Shown: in pieces, positions 57,406-64,000 of the stretch
Layout: each line of letters begins with the position of its first letter
Numbering within the stretch: the stretch's first letter is position 1
Origin: Methylobacterium sp. 2A
GTDB taxonomy: Bacteria > Pseudomonadota > Alphaproteobacteria > Rhizobiales > Beijerinckiaceae
NCBI RefSeq assembly: GCF_009806555.1
Contig: NZ_VUOK01000046.1
Span: forward strand, 18,551-82,550
Reading direction: 5' to 3'
DNA: 64,000 nt
The notes under the pieces: generated by a model
Databases searched by the model: none
The model's input: the letters and a program-made list of their open reading frames with translations, nothing else
What the model was told of the DNA's origin: nothing
Position numbers and translations under genes: made by a program

Positions 57406-58074
57406 ATGGCCTCAGAAGCTTCTCGGACGGACCGCACGCCCACCGGCGAGCCGACAGATGCCGATGCGCATCCGGTGCGACGTAGTCCCACCCAGGATCG
57501 CAGCGCCGCGACGGTGGGCAGAATCAACGCTGCTGCGGCCCGTCTGCTCGGGCGCGGAATCCCGCCCCATCGCCTGACGACCGCGCAGATCGCCCGAGAG
57601 GCCGGCGTCTCGGTCGGTGCCCTCTACCGCTTCTTCCCCGACAAGGAGGCGCTGGTCGATGCACTTGCCGCGGAGCGCTTCGAGGCCTTCGAAGCGGCGC
57701 TTCGGCAGGAGATCGCGCCCGGGCTACTGGCGGCCAACGGGCCGGCTTTGATCGCTCGCCTCGTCAACGCCGCCGCGGCTTATCTGGAGGCCCATCCGGA
57801 TCTCCGCACCCTCGTCTTCTGCAGCCACCGGGATGATGGCGAAACGCCGAGCCTGCGCGGTCACCTCGGTCAGACCGCCACCGCGATGATCAAGCGCCAC
57901 TTGGTTGAGGGGCTCGGGATGCAAGACACGCCCGAATTGGATTTTCGACTGCGTCTTGCCGCAGAAGTCGAAGGCCATCTCCTCGGGATGGCCCTGGCGC
58001 AGCCGGATCCGCACCAGCGCGAGGCAATCCTCGACGAAACCAAACGCCTGCTCTCGACCTATATCTTCGGATAA
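57406..58074 (+). CDS. TetR-family transcriptional regulator
   Basis: 222 residues. After a polar N-terminal arm, the TetR HTH is clear: RLTTAQIAREAGVSVGALYR, then FFPDKEALVDALAAERFEAF. The C-terminal ligand domain has the pattern PDLRTLVFCSHRDDGE and ends STYIFG. It is divergent from the small secreted protein genes and the FUSC gene, so control of that efflux locus is a reasonable inference. An in-frame GTG at 57397 is an alternative start. Confidence 0.88.
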   Translation: MASEASRTDRTPTGEPTDADAHPVRRSPTQDRSAATVGRINAAAARLLGRGIPPHRLTTAQIAREAGVSVGALYRFFPDKEALVDALAAERFEAFEAALRQEIAPGLLAANGPALIARLVNAAAAYLEAHPDLRTLVFCSHRDDGETPSLRGHLGQTATAMIKRHLVEGLGMQDTPELDFRLRLAAEVEGHLLGMALAQPDPHQREAILDETKRLLSTYIFG

Positions 58075-58381
58075 GGCGGCGCCGACCCTGCGGGCACCGC
58101 ACGAGCAGGATGACCGCAGTGCCGGCGGGTCGTGGGCGTTCGCGGTCTCATCACCCTTGAGCGCGCGATGCGCCCAGCCGAGTGGCGCGATGTGCCGCAA
58201 CAGAATGGGATCGACGCCGCGGTCGGCCGGGTTCTCGACCGTGCGGTCGCGCAACGCGCCCGACAGGCAGAGGACAATCGCGCCAGCGCGTTGCGGGCCT
58301 CACCCCGATTGCGCTTAGCCTGCCCGCATCGGCGCCGATCGAGGTCTCGCAGCCAGTTCACCAGGGCCGCAGAAACGCGAA
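58075..58381. other. Intergenic region between the TetR-type gene and the S10 operon end
   Basis: About 300 bases between convergent units. No open frame here looks coding and no mobile element ends were seen. Confidence 0.4.
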
Positions 58382-58403
58382 AGCCCCGCGTTGCCGCGAG
58401 GCT
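58382..58403 (-). terminator. Likely terminator of the S10 ribosomal protein operon
   Basis: Read on the minus strand, AGCCTCGCG / CGCGGGGCT (one mismatch) with a GCAA tetraloop, followed by TTCGCGTTT. It lies 75 bases beyond the rpsQ stop, supporting the end of the transcript there. Confidence 0.7.
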
Positions 58404-58478
58404 CCCACATCCCGTCGTTCGAGCTCGTTGCCGGCCACCCGGGTGCCAGGGTTCGGCAACCCCGACCCGCTCCGCGGA

Positions 58479-58745
58479 TCAAGCGGCCTCGCCGGCCTCG
58501 GTCTGGACCGCCGCGTCGCCCTCGACCAGCTTCCAGGTCTTGGTCTTCGAGAACGGACGGCACTCCTCGATGAACACCGTCTGGCCGACCTTGGCGACGT
58601 TGCCCTCGTCGTGCGCGTGGTAGTTCTTCGACCGGCGCACGGTCTTCTTCATCACCGGGTGCGTGAAGCGGCGCTCCACCTTCACCACGATGGTCTTCTC
58701 ACCCTTGTCGCTGACGACGGTGCCCTGCAGGATGCGCTTCGGCAT
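58479..58745 (-). CDS. rpsQ: 30S ribosomal protein S17
   Basis: 88 residues. MPKRILQGTVVSDKGEKTIV, then the S17 signature FIEECRPFSKTKTWKLVE. Primary 16S rRNA binder. The last ~12 residues are an acidic/Ala tail. Last gene of the operon here; rplN does not follow. Confidence 0.98.
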   Translation of the reverse strand: MPKRILQGTVVSDKGEKTIVVKVERRFTHPVMKKTVRRSKNYHAHDEGNVAKVGQTVFIEECRPFSKTKTWKLVEGDAAVQTEAGEAA

Positions 58746-58766
58746 GGTTGTCTCCTATAACCCGCC

Positions 58767-58982
58767 TCAGCCCTTGGCCTGCTGCAGCGTCTTGGAACGC
58801 TGCAGAGTCCGGACGCGGGCGATGTCGCGGCGGACCTCGCGGACGCGGGCGACGTTCTCGAGCTGGCCGGTGGCCCCCTGGAAGCGCAGGTTGAACTGCT
58901 CCTTCTTGAGGTTGATCAGCTCGTCATTCAGCTGATCCGGCGACAGCGCCTTCAGATCAGACAGTCTCTGGGTCGACTTCAC
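58767..58982 (-). CDS. rpmC: 50S ribosomal protein L29
   Basis: 71 residues. Two-helix protein with LSPDQLNDELINLKKEQFNL and the signature RVREVRRDIARVRTL. It sits near the peptide exit tunnel and contacts signal recognition particle. It lies 21 bases ahead of rpsQ. Confidence 0.97.
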   Translation of the reverse strand: MKSTQRLSDLKALSPDQLNDELINLKKEQFNLRFQGATGQLENVARVREVRRDIARVRTLQRSKTLQQAKG

Positions 58983-58994
58983 GATATCCTCCGT

Positions 58995-59408
58995 TCAGTC
59001 GGCGATGCGCTGGACGACCCGCGTACGGATCGGAAGCTTCGCGGCGCCGAGGCGGAGCGCCTCCTTGGCGATGTTCTCGGCAACGCCGTCGACCTCGAAC
59101 ATGATCCGGCCGGGATGGACCCGAGCCGCCCAATAATCCGGGGCGCCCTTACCGGAGCCCATGCGGACCTCGGTCGGCTTCGAGGAGACCGGGACGTCCG
59201 GGAACACCCGGATCCAGACACGGCCCTGGCGCTTCATCTCGCGGGTGATCGCGCGGCGGGCCGCCTCGATCTGGCGGGCGGTGACGCGCTCGGGCTCCAC
59301 CGCCTTCAGGCCGAACTGGCCGAAGTTCAGCTCGAAGCCGCCCTTGGCCGCACCGTGGATGCGGCCCTTGAACTGCTTGCGGAAGCGGGTCTTTTTCGGT
59401 TGCAGCAT
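58995..59408 (-). CDS. rplP: 50S ribosomal protein L16
   Basis: 137 residues. [20 protein letters not shown] at the N-terminus and the signatures [20 protein letters not shown] and [14 protein letters not shown]. It helps organise the A site of the 50S subunit. It begins 11 bases after rpsC. Confidence 0.98.
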
Positions 59409-59419
59409 GGCTTCCTACC

Positions 59420-60166
59420 TTACGCGTGCTCGCGCTCGCGGCGTCCGCGCTCGCGGCCGCCCTCGCCATCGCGCTCACGGCGTCCGCCGGAGCGGCCGCC
59501 CTCTTCCTGGGCCTTCTTGTCCTGGGCCATCGGGTCGTGCTCAAGGATCTCGCCCTTGAACACCCACACCTTGATGCCGCAGGTGCCGTAGGTCGTGAAC
59601 GCCGTGGCGGTGCCGTAGTCCACGTCGGCGCGCAGCGTGTGCAGCGGGACGCGGCCCTCGCGGTACCATTCCTGGCGGGCGATCTCGGCGCCGCCGAGGC
59701 GGCCCGAGCAGTTGATCCGGATGCCCTCGGCGCCCAGACGCATGGCCGACTGCACGGCCCGCTTCATGGCGCGCCGGAAGGCGACGCGGCGCTCGAGCTG
59801 CTGGGCGATCGAGTCGGCCACCAGGGTGGCGTCGATCTCGGGCTTGCGCACCTCGACGATGTTGATGGTCACGTCGGCCTTGGTCATGGTGCCGACGAGC
59901 TTGCGCAGCTTCTCGATATCCGCGCCCTTCTTGCCGATCACCACGCCCGGACGACCCGAGTGGATGGTGACGCGGCACTTCCGGTGCGGACGCTCGATGA
60001 CGATCTTGGAGACCGCCGCCTGCTTGAGCTGCTTCATGAGGGCGGCGCGGATCGCGACGTCCTCGTGCATGAGCTTCGCGTAGTCGCCCTTGTTGGCGAA
60101 CCAGCGGGAATCCCAGGTCCGGTTGATGCCGAGCCGGAGACCGATCGGGTTGACTTTCTGGCCCAT
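59420..60166 (-). CDS. rpsC: 30S ribosomal protein S3
   Basis: 248 residues. MGQKVNPIGLRLGINRTWDS, a KH domain with VIGKKGADIEKLRK, and the C-terminal RIGRAEIARQEWYREGRVPL-type block (here LGGAEIARQEWYREGRVPLH). The final ~35 residues are a Lys/Arg/Glu/Gly-rich tail. It is part of the mRNA entry helicase of the 30S subunit. Confidence 0.98.
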   Translation of the reverse strand: MGQKVNPIGLRLGINRTWDSRWFANKGDYAKLMHEDVAIRAALMKQLKQAAVSKIVIERPHRKCRVTIHSGRPGVVIGKKGADIEKLRKLVGTMTKADVTINIVEVRKPEIDATLVADSIAQQLERRVAFRRAMKRAVQSAMRLGAEGIRINCSGRLGGAEIARQEWYREGRVPLHTLRADVDYGTATAFTTYGTCGIKVWVFKGEILEHDPMAQDKKAQEEGGRSGGRRERDGEGGRERGRREREHA

Positions 60167-60176
60167 CAGATCCTCC

Positions 60177-60563
60177 TCAAGCCGCTTCGGCCTGGCGGAC
60201 TTCGCGAACCACGATGGTGAGGTTCGAGAAGGGCTTCAGGATGCGCGCGCCGCGGCCGCGGGCGCGGGCGTGGAAGCGCTTGAGAACCAGCGCCTTGCCC
60301 ACGAAGGCCTGGGAGACGACGAGGTCGTCGACATCCAGGTCGTGGTTGTTCTCGGCGTTGGCGATGGCGCTCTCGAGGCACTTCTTGACCTCGGTCGAGA
60401 TGCGCTTGCGGGAGAACTGGAGCTCGGCCAGCGCCGTGTCGACCTTCTTGCCGCGGATCATCTGCGCCACGAGGTTGAGCTTCTGCGGGCTGACGCGCAG
60501 CATGCGCGCGACGGCCTTCGCCTCGTTCTCGGGGAGCGCGCGGGGGGTGGCTTGCTTGCCCAT
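60177..60563 (-). CDS. rplV: 50S ribosomal protein L22
   Basis: 128 residues. The core has LRVSPQKLNLVAQMIRGKKV and the signature KRFHARARGRGARILKPFSN, whose loop lines the exit tunnel. The ATG at 60563 lies one base beyond the rpsS stop codon. Confidence 0.97.
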   Translation of the reverse strand: MGKQATPRALPENEAKAVARMLRVSPQKLNLVAQMIRGKKVDTALAELQFSRKRISTEVKKCLESAIANAENNHDLDVDDLVVSQAFVGKALVLKRFHARARGRGARILKPFSNLTIVVREVRQAEAA

Positions 60564-60564
60564 C

Positions 60565-60843
60565 TCAGCGCCTCTTCGCCTTCTTGTCGGCCGCGTGGCC
60601 CGGGAAGGTGCGGGTCGGCGAGAACTCGCCGAACTTGTGCCCGACCATCTCCTCGGTGACGTAGACCGGGATGTGCTTCTGCCCGTTGTGCACACCGAAG
60701 GTGAGCCCGACGAACTGCGGGAGGATCGTGGAGCGGCGGCTCCAGATCTTGATGACCTCGGAGCGCGAGGAGCCCCGCGCCGCCTCGGCCTTCTTGAAGA
60801 GGTAGCCGTCGACGAACGGCCCCTTCCAGAGAGAGCGTGCCAT
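60565..60843 (-). CDS. rpsS: 30S ribosomal protein S19
   Basis: 92 residues. MARSLWKGPFVDGYLFKKAE, IKIWSRRSTILPQFVGLTF and the signature GHKFGEFSPTRTFPGH. It binds 16S rRNA at the head of the 30S subunit with S13. Confidence 0.98.
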   Translation of the reverse strand: MARSLWKGPFVDGYLFKKAEAARGSSRSEVIKIWSRRSTILPQFVGLTFGVHNGQKHIPVYVTEEMVGHKFGEFSPTRTFPGHAADKKAKRR

Positions 60844-60848
60844 AGCGA

Positions 60849-61685
60849 TTACTTCTTGCGGTTGTGGCGGCTGGACAGGATGAACACGTCGGTCCGCTTG
60901 TTGGACCGGGTCTTCTTCCCCTTGGTGGGCACGCCCCAGGGCGTGACCGGGTTGCGGCCGCCCGAGGTGCGACCCTCGCCGCCGCCGTGCGGATGGTCGA
61001 CCGGGTTCATCGCCACGCCGCGGTTGTGCGGGCGCTTGCCGAGCCAACGGTTGCGCCCGGCCTTGCCGAGCGAGATGTTCATGTGGTCCGGATTCGAGAC
61101 CGCGCCGACGCTGGCGAAGCACTGGCCGTGGACCAGGCGCTGCTCGCCCGAGTTCAGGCGGAGCGTCACGTAGCCCTGGTCGCGGCCCACGATCTGCGCG
61201 TAGTTGCCGGCCGAGCGGGCGATCGCGCCGCCCTTGCCGATCTTCAGCTCGACATTGTGGACGATCGTGCCCACCGGCATCGAGCCGACCGGAGCGGCAT
61301 TGCCCGGCTTGATGTCGACGCTCTCGCCGGCCACCACCTTGTCGCCCGGCTGCAGGCGCTGGGGGGCCAGGATGTAGCTCTGCTTCCCGTCGGGGAAGTT
61401 GATCAGCGCGATGAAGGCCGTGCGGTTCGGATCGTACTCGATCCGCTCCACGGTCGCGGCGACGCCGAGCTGCTCGCGACGCTTGAAGTCGACGTTGCGC
61501 AGCACGCGCTTGTGGCCGCCGCCGCGGAAGCGGACGGTGATGCGGCCGAGATTGTTGCGGCCGCCGGAGGACGACTTGCCCTCCGTCAGCGCCTTCACCG
61601 GCTTGCCCTTGTAGAGCTCACGGCGGTCGACGAGCACGAGCTGGCGCAGGCTCGGCGTGACCGGTTTGAATGTCTTCAAGGCCAT
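60849..61685 (-). CDS. rplB: 50S ribosomal protein L2
   Basis: 278 residues. MALKTFKPVTPSLRQLVLVD, and the C-terminal signature MNPVDHPHGGGEGRTSGG with the His residue important for peptidyl transfer. Five bases separate it from rpsS. Confidence 0.98.
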   Translation of the reverse strand: MALKTFKPVTPSLRQLVLVDRRELYKGKPVKALTEGKSSSGGRNNLGRITVRFRGGGHKRVLRNVDFKRREQLGVAATVERIEYDPNRTAFIALINFPDGKQSYILAPQRLQPGDKVVAGESVDIKPGNAAPVGSMPVGTIVHNVELKIGKGGAIARSAGNYAQIVGRDQGYVTLRLNSGEQRLVHGQCFASVGAVSNPDHMNISLGKAGRNRWLGKRPHNRGVAMNPVDHPHGGGEGRTSGGRNPVTPWGVPTKGKKTRSNKRTDVFILSSRHNRKK

Positions 61686-61710
61686 CGGCTTGGATCCCTA
61701 AATCCCGTCC

Positions 61711-62007
61711 TCAGAGCCCGGTCGTGACGTCGATCGAGTGGCCCTCGGCCAGGGTCACGATCGCCTTCTTCACGTCGGAGCGCTGTCCGCGGAGGCCGCG
61801 GAAAATCTTCTTCTTACCCTTGGTGACAAGGGTGTTCACGGCCGTGACCTTCACGTCGAACAGCTTCTCGACGGCCTCCTTGATCTGAGGCTTGGTCGCC
61901 TTGGGGGCGACGCGGAAGACCACCTTGTTCTGCTCGGTCAGGTTCGTCGCCTTCTCGGTGATCACCGGGGAGACGACGATGTCGTAGTGGCGCGGATCGG
62001 CACTCAT
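61711..62007 (-). CDS. rplW: 50S ribosomal protein L23
   Basis: 98 residues. DIVVSPVITEKATNLTEQNK, FRVAPKATKPQIKEAVEKLF and FDVKVTAVNTL. It forms the docking site for trigger factor and SRP at the exit tunnel. Its start overlaps the rplD stop by four bases. Confidence 0.97.
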   Translation of the reverse strand: MSADPRHYDIVVSPVITEKATNLTEQNKVVFRVAPKATKPQIKEAVEKLFDVKVTAVNTLVTKGKKKIFRGLRGQRSDVKKAIVTLAEGHSIDVTTGL

Positions 62008-62627
62008 TTGAAACGCTCCTCCAGCGCGTCGACGGCAGCCTTCGTCAGGACGAGCGTGTCGCGGCGCAGGATGTCGTAGACGTTGATGCCCTGCACGGGC
62101 AGCACGTCGATCTGCGGGATGGCGCGGGCGGCCCGGCCGAAATTCACGTCGACCTCGGCACCGCCGATGATCAGCGCGTTCGAGAGGCCCATCTTGCCGA
62201 AGCGCTCGACGAGACCCTTGGTCTTGTGATCCTCGATCTTGATGTCGTCGACGACGATCAGGGTCGAGGCCTTGGCCTTGGCCGACAGGGCGTGGCGCAG
62301 GGCCAGCGCACGGACCTTCTTGGGCAGGTCGTGGCTGTGGTCGCGCACGACCGGGCCGAAGGCGCGTCCGCCGCCGCGGAACTGCGGCGCCGAGGCCGCG
62401 CCGTGGCGGGCGTTACCGGTGCCCTTCTGCTTGTAGGCCTTCTTGCGGGTCCGGTTCACGTCCGAGCGGTTCTGCACGGCGTGGGTGCCGGCGCGCCGCT
62501 TGGCGAGCTGCCAGCGGACCATGCGCTGCAGCAGGTCGGCGCGCGGCTCCAGGCCGAAGATCTCTTCGTTCAGCTCGACCGAGCCGGCACCTGCCCCGTC
62601 GAGGGTTTTGACATCGAGCTTCATCAC
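62004..62627 (-). CDS. rplD: 50S ribosomal protein L4
   Basis: 207 residues. KLDVKTLDGAGAGSVELNEE at the N-terminus and the tunnel-loop region KKAYKQKGTGNARHGAASAP with QFRGGGRAFGP. In E. coli L4 also represses its own operon; whether that occurs here cannot be seen. Its start overlaps rplC by four bases. Confidence 0.97.
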   Translation of the reverse strand: MMKLDVKTLDGAGAGSVELNEEIFGLEPRADLLQRMVRWQLAKRRAGTHAVQNRSDVNRTRKKAYKQKGTGNARHGAASAPQFRGGGRAFGPVVRDHSHDLPKKVRALALRHALSAKAKASTLIVVDDIKIEDHKTKGLVERFGKMGLSNALIIGGAEVDVNFGRAARAIPQIDVLPVQGINVYDILRRDTLVLTKAAVDALEERFK

Positions 62628-63349
62628 GCGGTCTCCTCAGCCGCAGGGGCCTCGGGGGCCGGGGTGGAGGCGCCGTTCTCACGGAACTTGCCCGGCAGCG
62701 GAACATCGGCGGGGAGCTTGCGCTTCACCGCGTCGCGGATCTGGATCCAGCCGCCGGCCACGCCCGGCACCGCGCCCTCGACCAGGATCAGGCCGCGCTC
62801 GGGATCGGTGCGCACGACGCGCAGGTTCTGGGTCGTGACCCGCTCGACGCCGAGGTGACCCGGCATCTTCTTGTTCTTGAAGGTCTTGCCCGGGTCCTGA
62901 CGGCCGCCGGTCGAACCGATCGAGCGGTGCGAGATCGACACGCCGTGGGTGGCGCGCAGGCCGCCGAAGTTCCAGCGCTTGATACCGCCGGCGAAGCCCT
63001 TACCGGTCGTGGTGCCGGTGACATCCACGAACTGGCCGGGGATGAAGTGGTCCGCGGTGATCTCGGCGCCGACCGGGATCAGCGCGTCCTCGGACACGCG
63101 GAACTCGGCGAGCTTCTTCTTCGGCTCGACCTTGGCGACCGCGAAGCGGCCGCGCTCGGCACGGGACACGTTCTTGACCTTGGCCTTGCCGACGCCGACC
63201 TGCAGCGCGACGTAGCCGTTCTTCTCGACGGTGCGGTGGGCCACCACCTGGCACTGATCGATCTTGAGCACGGTGACGGGGACATGCTCCCCCGCGTCCG
63301 TAAAGACGCGGGTCATGCCGACCTTCTGTGCGATGACGCCTGAGCGCAT
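62624..63349 (-). CDS. rplC: 50S ribosomal protein L3
   Basis: 241 residues. MRSGVIAQKVGMTRVFTDAG, the signature GFAGGIKRWNFGGLRATHGV and SIGSTGGRQDPGKTFKNKKM. The last ~20 residues are an Ala/Pro/Glu tail longer than in E. coli. It begins about 50 bases after rpsJ. Confidence 0.98.
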   Translation of the reverse strand: MRSGVIAQKVGMTRVFTDAGEHVPVTVLKIDQCQVVAHRTVEKNGYVALQVGVGKAKVKNVSRAERGRFAVAKVEPKKKLAEFRVSEDALIPVGAEITADHFIPGQFVDVTGTTTGKGFAGGIKRWNFGGLRATHGVSISHRSIGSTGGRQDPGKTFKNKKMPGHLGVERVTTQNLRVVRTDPERGLILVEGAVPGVAGGWIQIRDAVKRKLPADVPLPGKFRENGASTPAPEAPAAEETA

Positions 63350-63400
63350 AGGTTCTCTCCCTCGCGCGATGAAACGGTAAGCTCTAAGTCCTCAGCGGAC

Positions 63401-63709
<309 letters not shown>

Positions 63710-63790
63710 GTTCCTAGGACCTTGAGAGGGACGGCGGGGTACGCGAGGCTTTCACCCCGCCGCGCCCTGCTAAGGATGCTTGCCCGAGCT

Positions 63791-64000
<210 letters not shown>

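Overview
The window is about 70% GC and gene-dense. It reads as chromosome from a Methylobacterium-like member of the Rhizobiales (Alphaproteobacteria). Pointers are the flgB-flgC-fliE-fliQ-fliR-flhB order with a divergent fliO-like gene, CckA and CtrA-type sites, a LIV operon carrying a small membrane protein gene, and two families of GC-rich dispersed palindromes. The genus is inferred from gene content; no search was run.

Region 1 (1-11.4 kb) holds envelope and housekeeping genes: a cut-off LysM lipoprotein, a GNAT acetyltransferase, an outer-membrane barrel, rlmJ, a secreted RNase T2, an extensin-like putative peptidase, a malonamidase-like amidase, an AI-2E family permease, moaE and a double left-handed beta-helix (gamma-carbonic-anhydrase-like) protein. 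Region 2 (11.4-24.1 kb) is dominated by amino-acid and dicarboxylate uptake: a glutamate/aspartate ABC operon, a complete branched-chain amino acid ABC operon, a DctA/GltP symporter and a second glutamate-type binding protein. Directly behind the glutamate ATPase gene lies a two-gene module. It encodes an 81-residue stand-alone copy of the colicin E3-type 16S-rRNA nuclease domain and, in ATGA overlap, an acidic 82-residue putative immunity/antitoxin protein. This is the most unusual locus seen.

Region 3 (24.2-34.1 kb) holds a DUF1007-like EF-hand protein with a NicO-type metal permease, a histidine phosphatase, glyoxalase I, a chemoreceptor behind an AT-rich leader, recF, dnaN and an MHS-type MFS transporter. 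Region 4 (34.2-47.6 kb) joins motility, cell cycle and repair: fliO facing flgBC-fliEQR-flhB with two exact TTAA-N7-TTAA (CtrA-type) boxes between them, then an accessory NIPSNAP/MFS/AraC insert, then the hybrid kinase cckA and recA with a LexA-like site. CckA feeds CtrA, so the kinase and its likely targets sit in one neighbourhood.

Region 5 (47.7-58.4 kb) looks accessory: a GDSL autotransporter with an AraC regulator, an FdhF/YdeP-type molybdopterin oxidoreductase, an FUSC efflux protein with two small secreted proteins, and a TetR regulator. Region 6 (58.4-64 kb) is the S10 ribosomal protein operon read right to left (tuf, rpsJ, rplC, rplD, rplW, rplB, rpsS, rplV, rpsC, rplP, rpmC, rpsQ). 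It stops after rpsQ at a likely terminator rather than running on into rplN. I saw no tRNA, rRNA, CRISPR array, intact insertion sequence or prophage.
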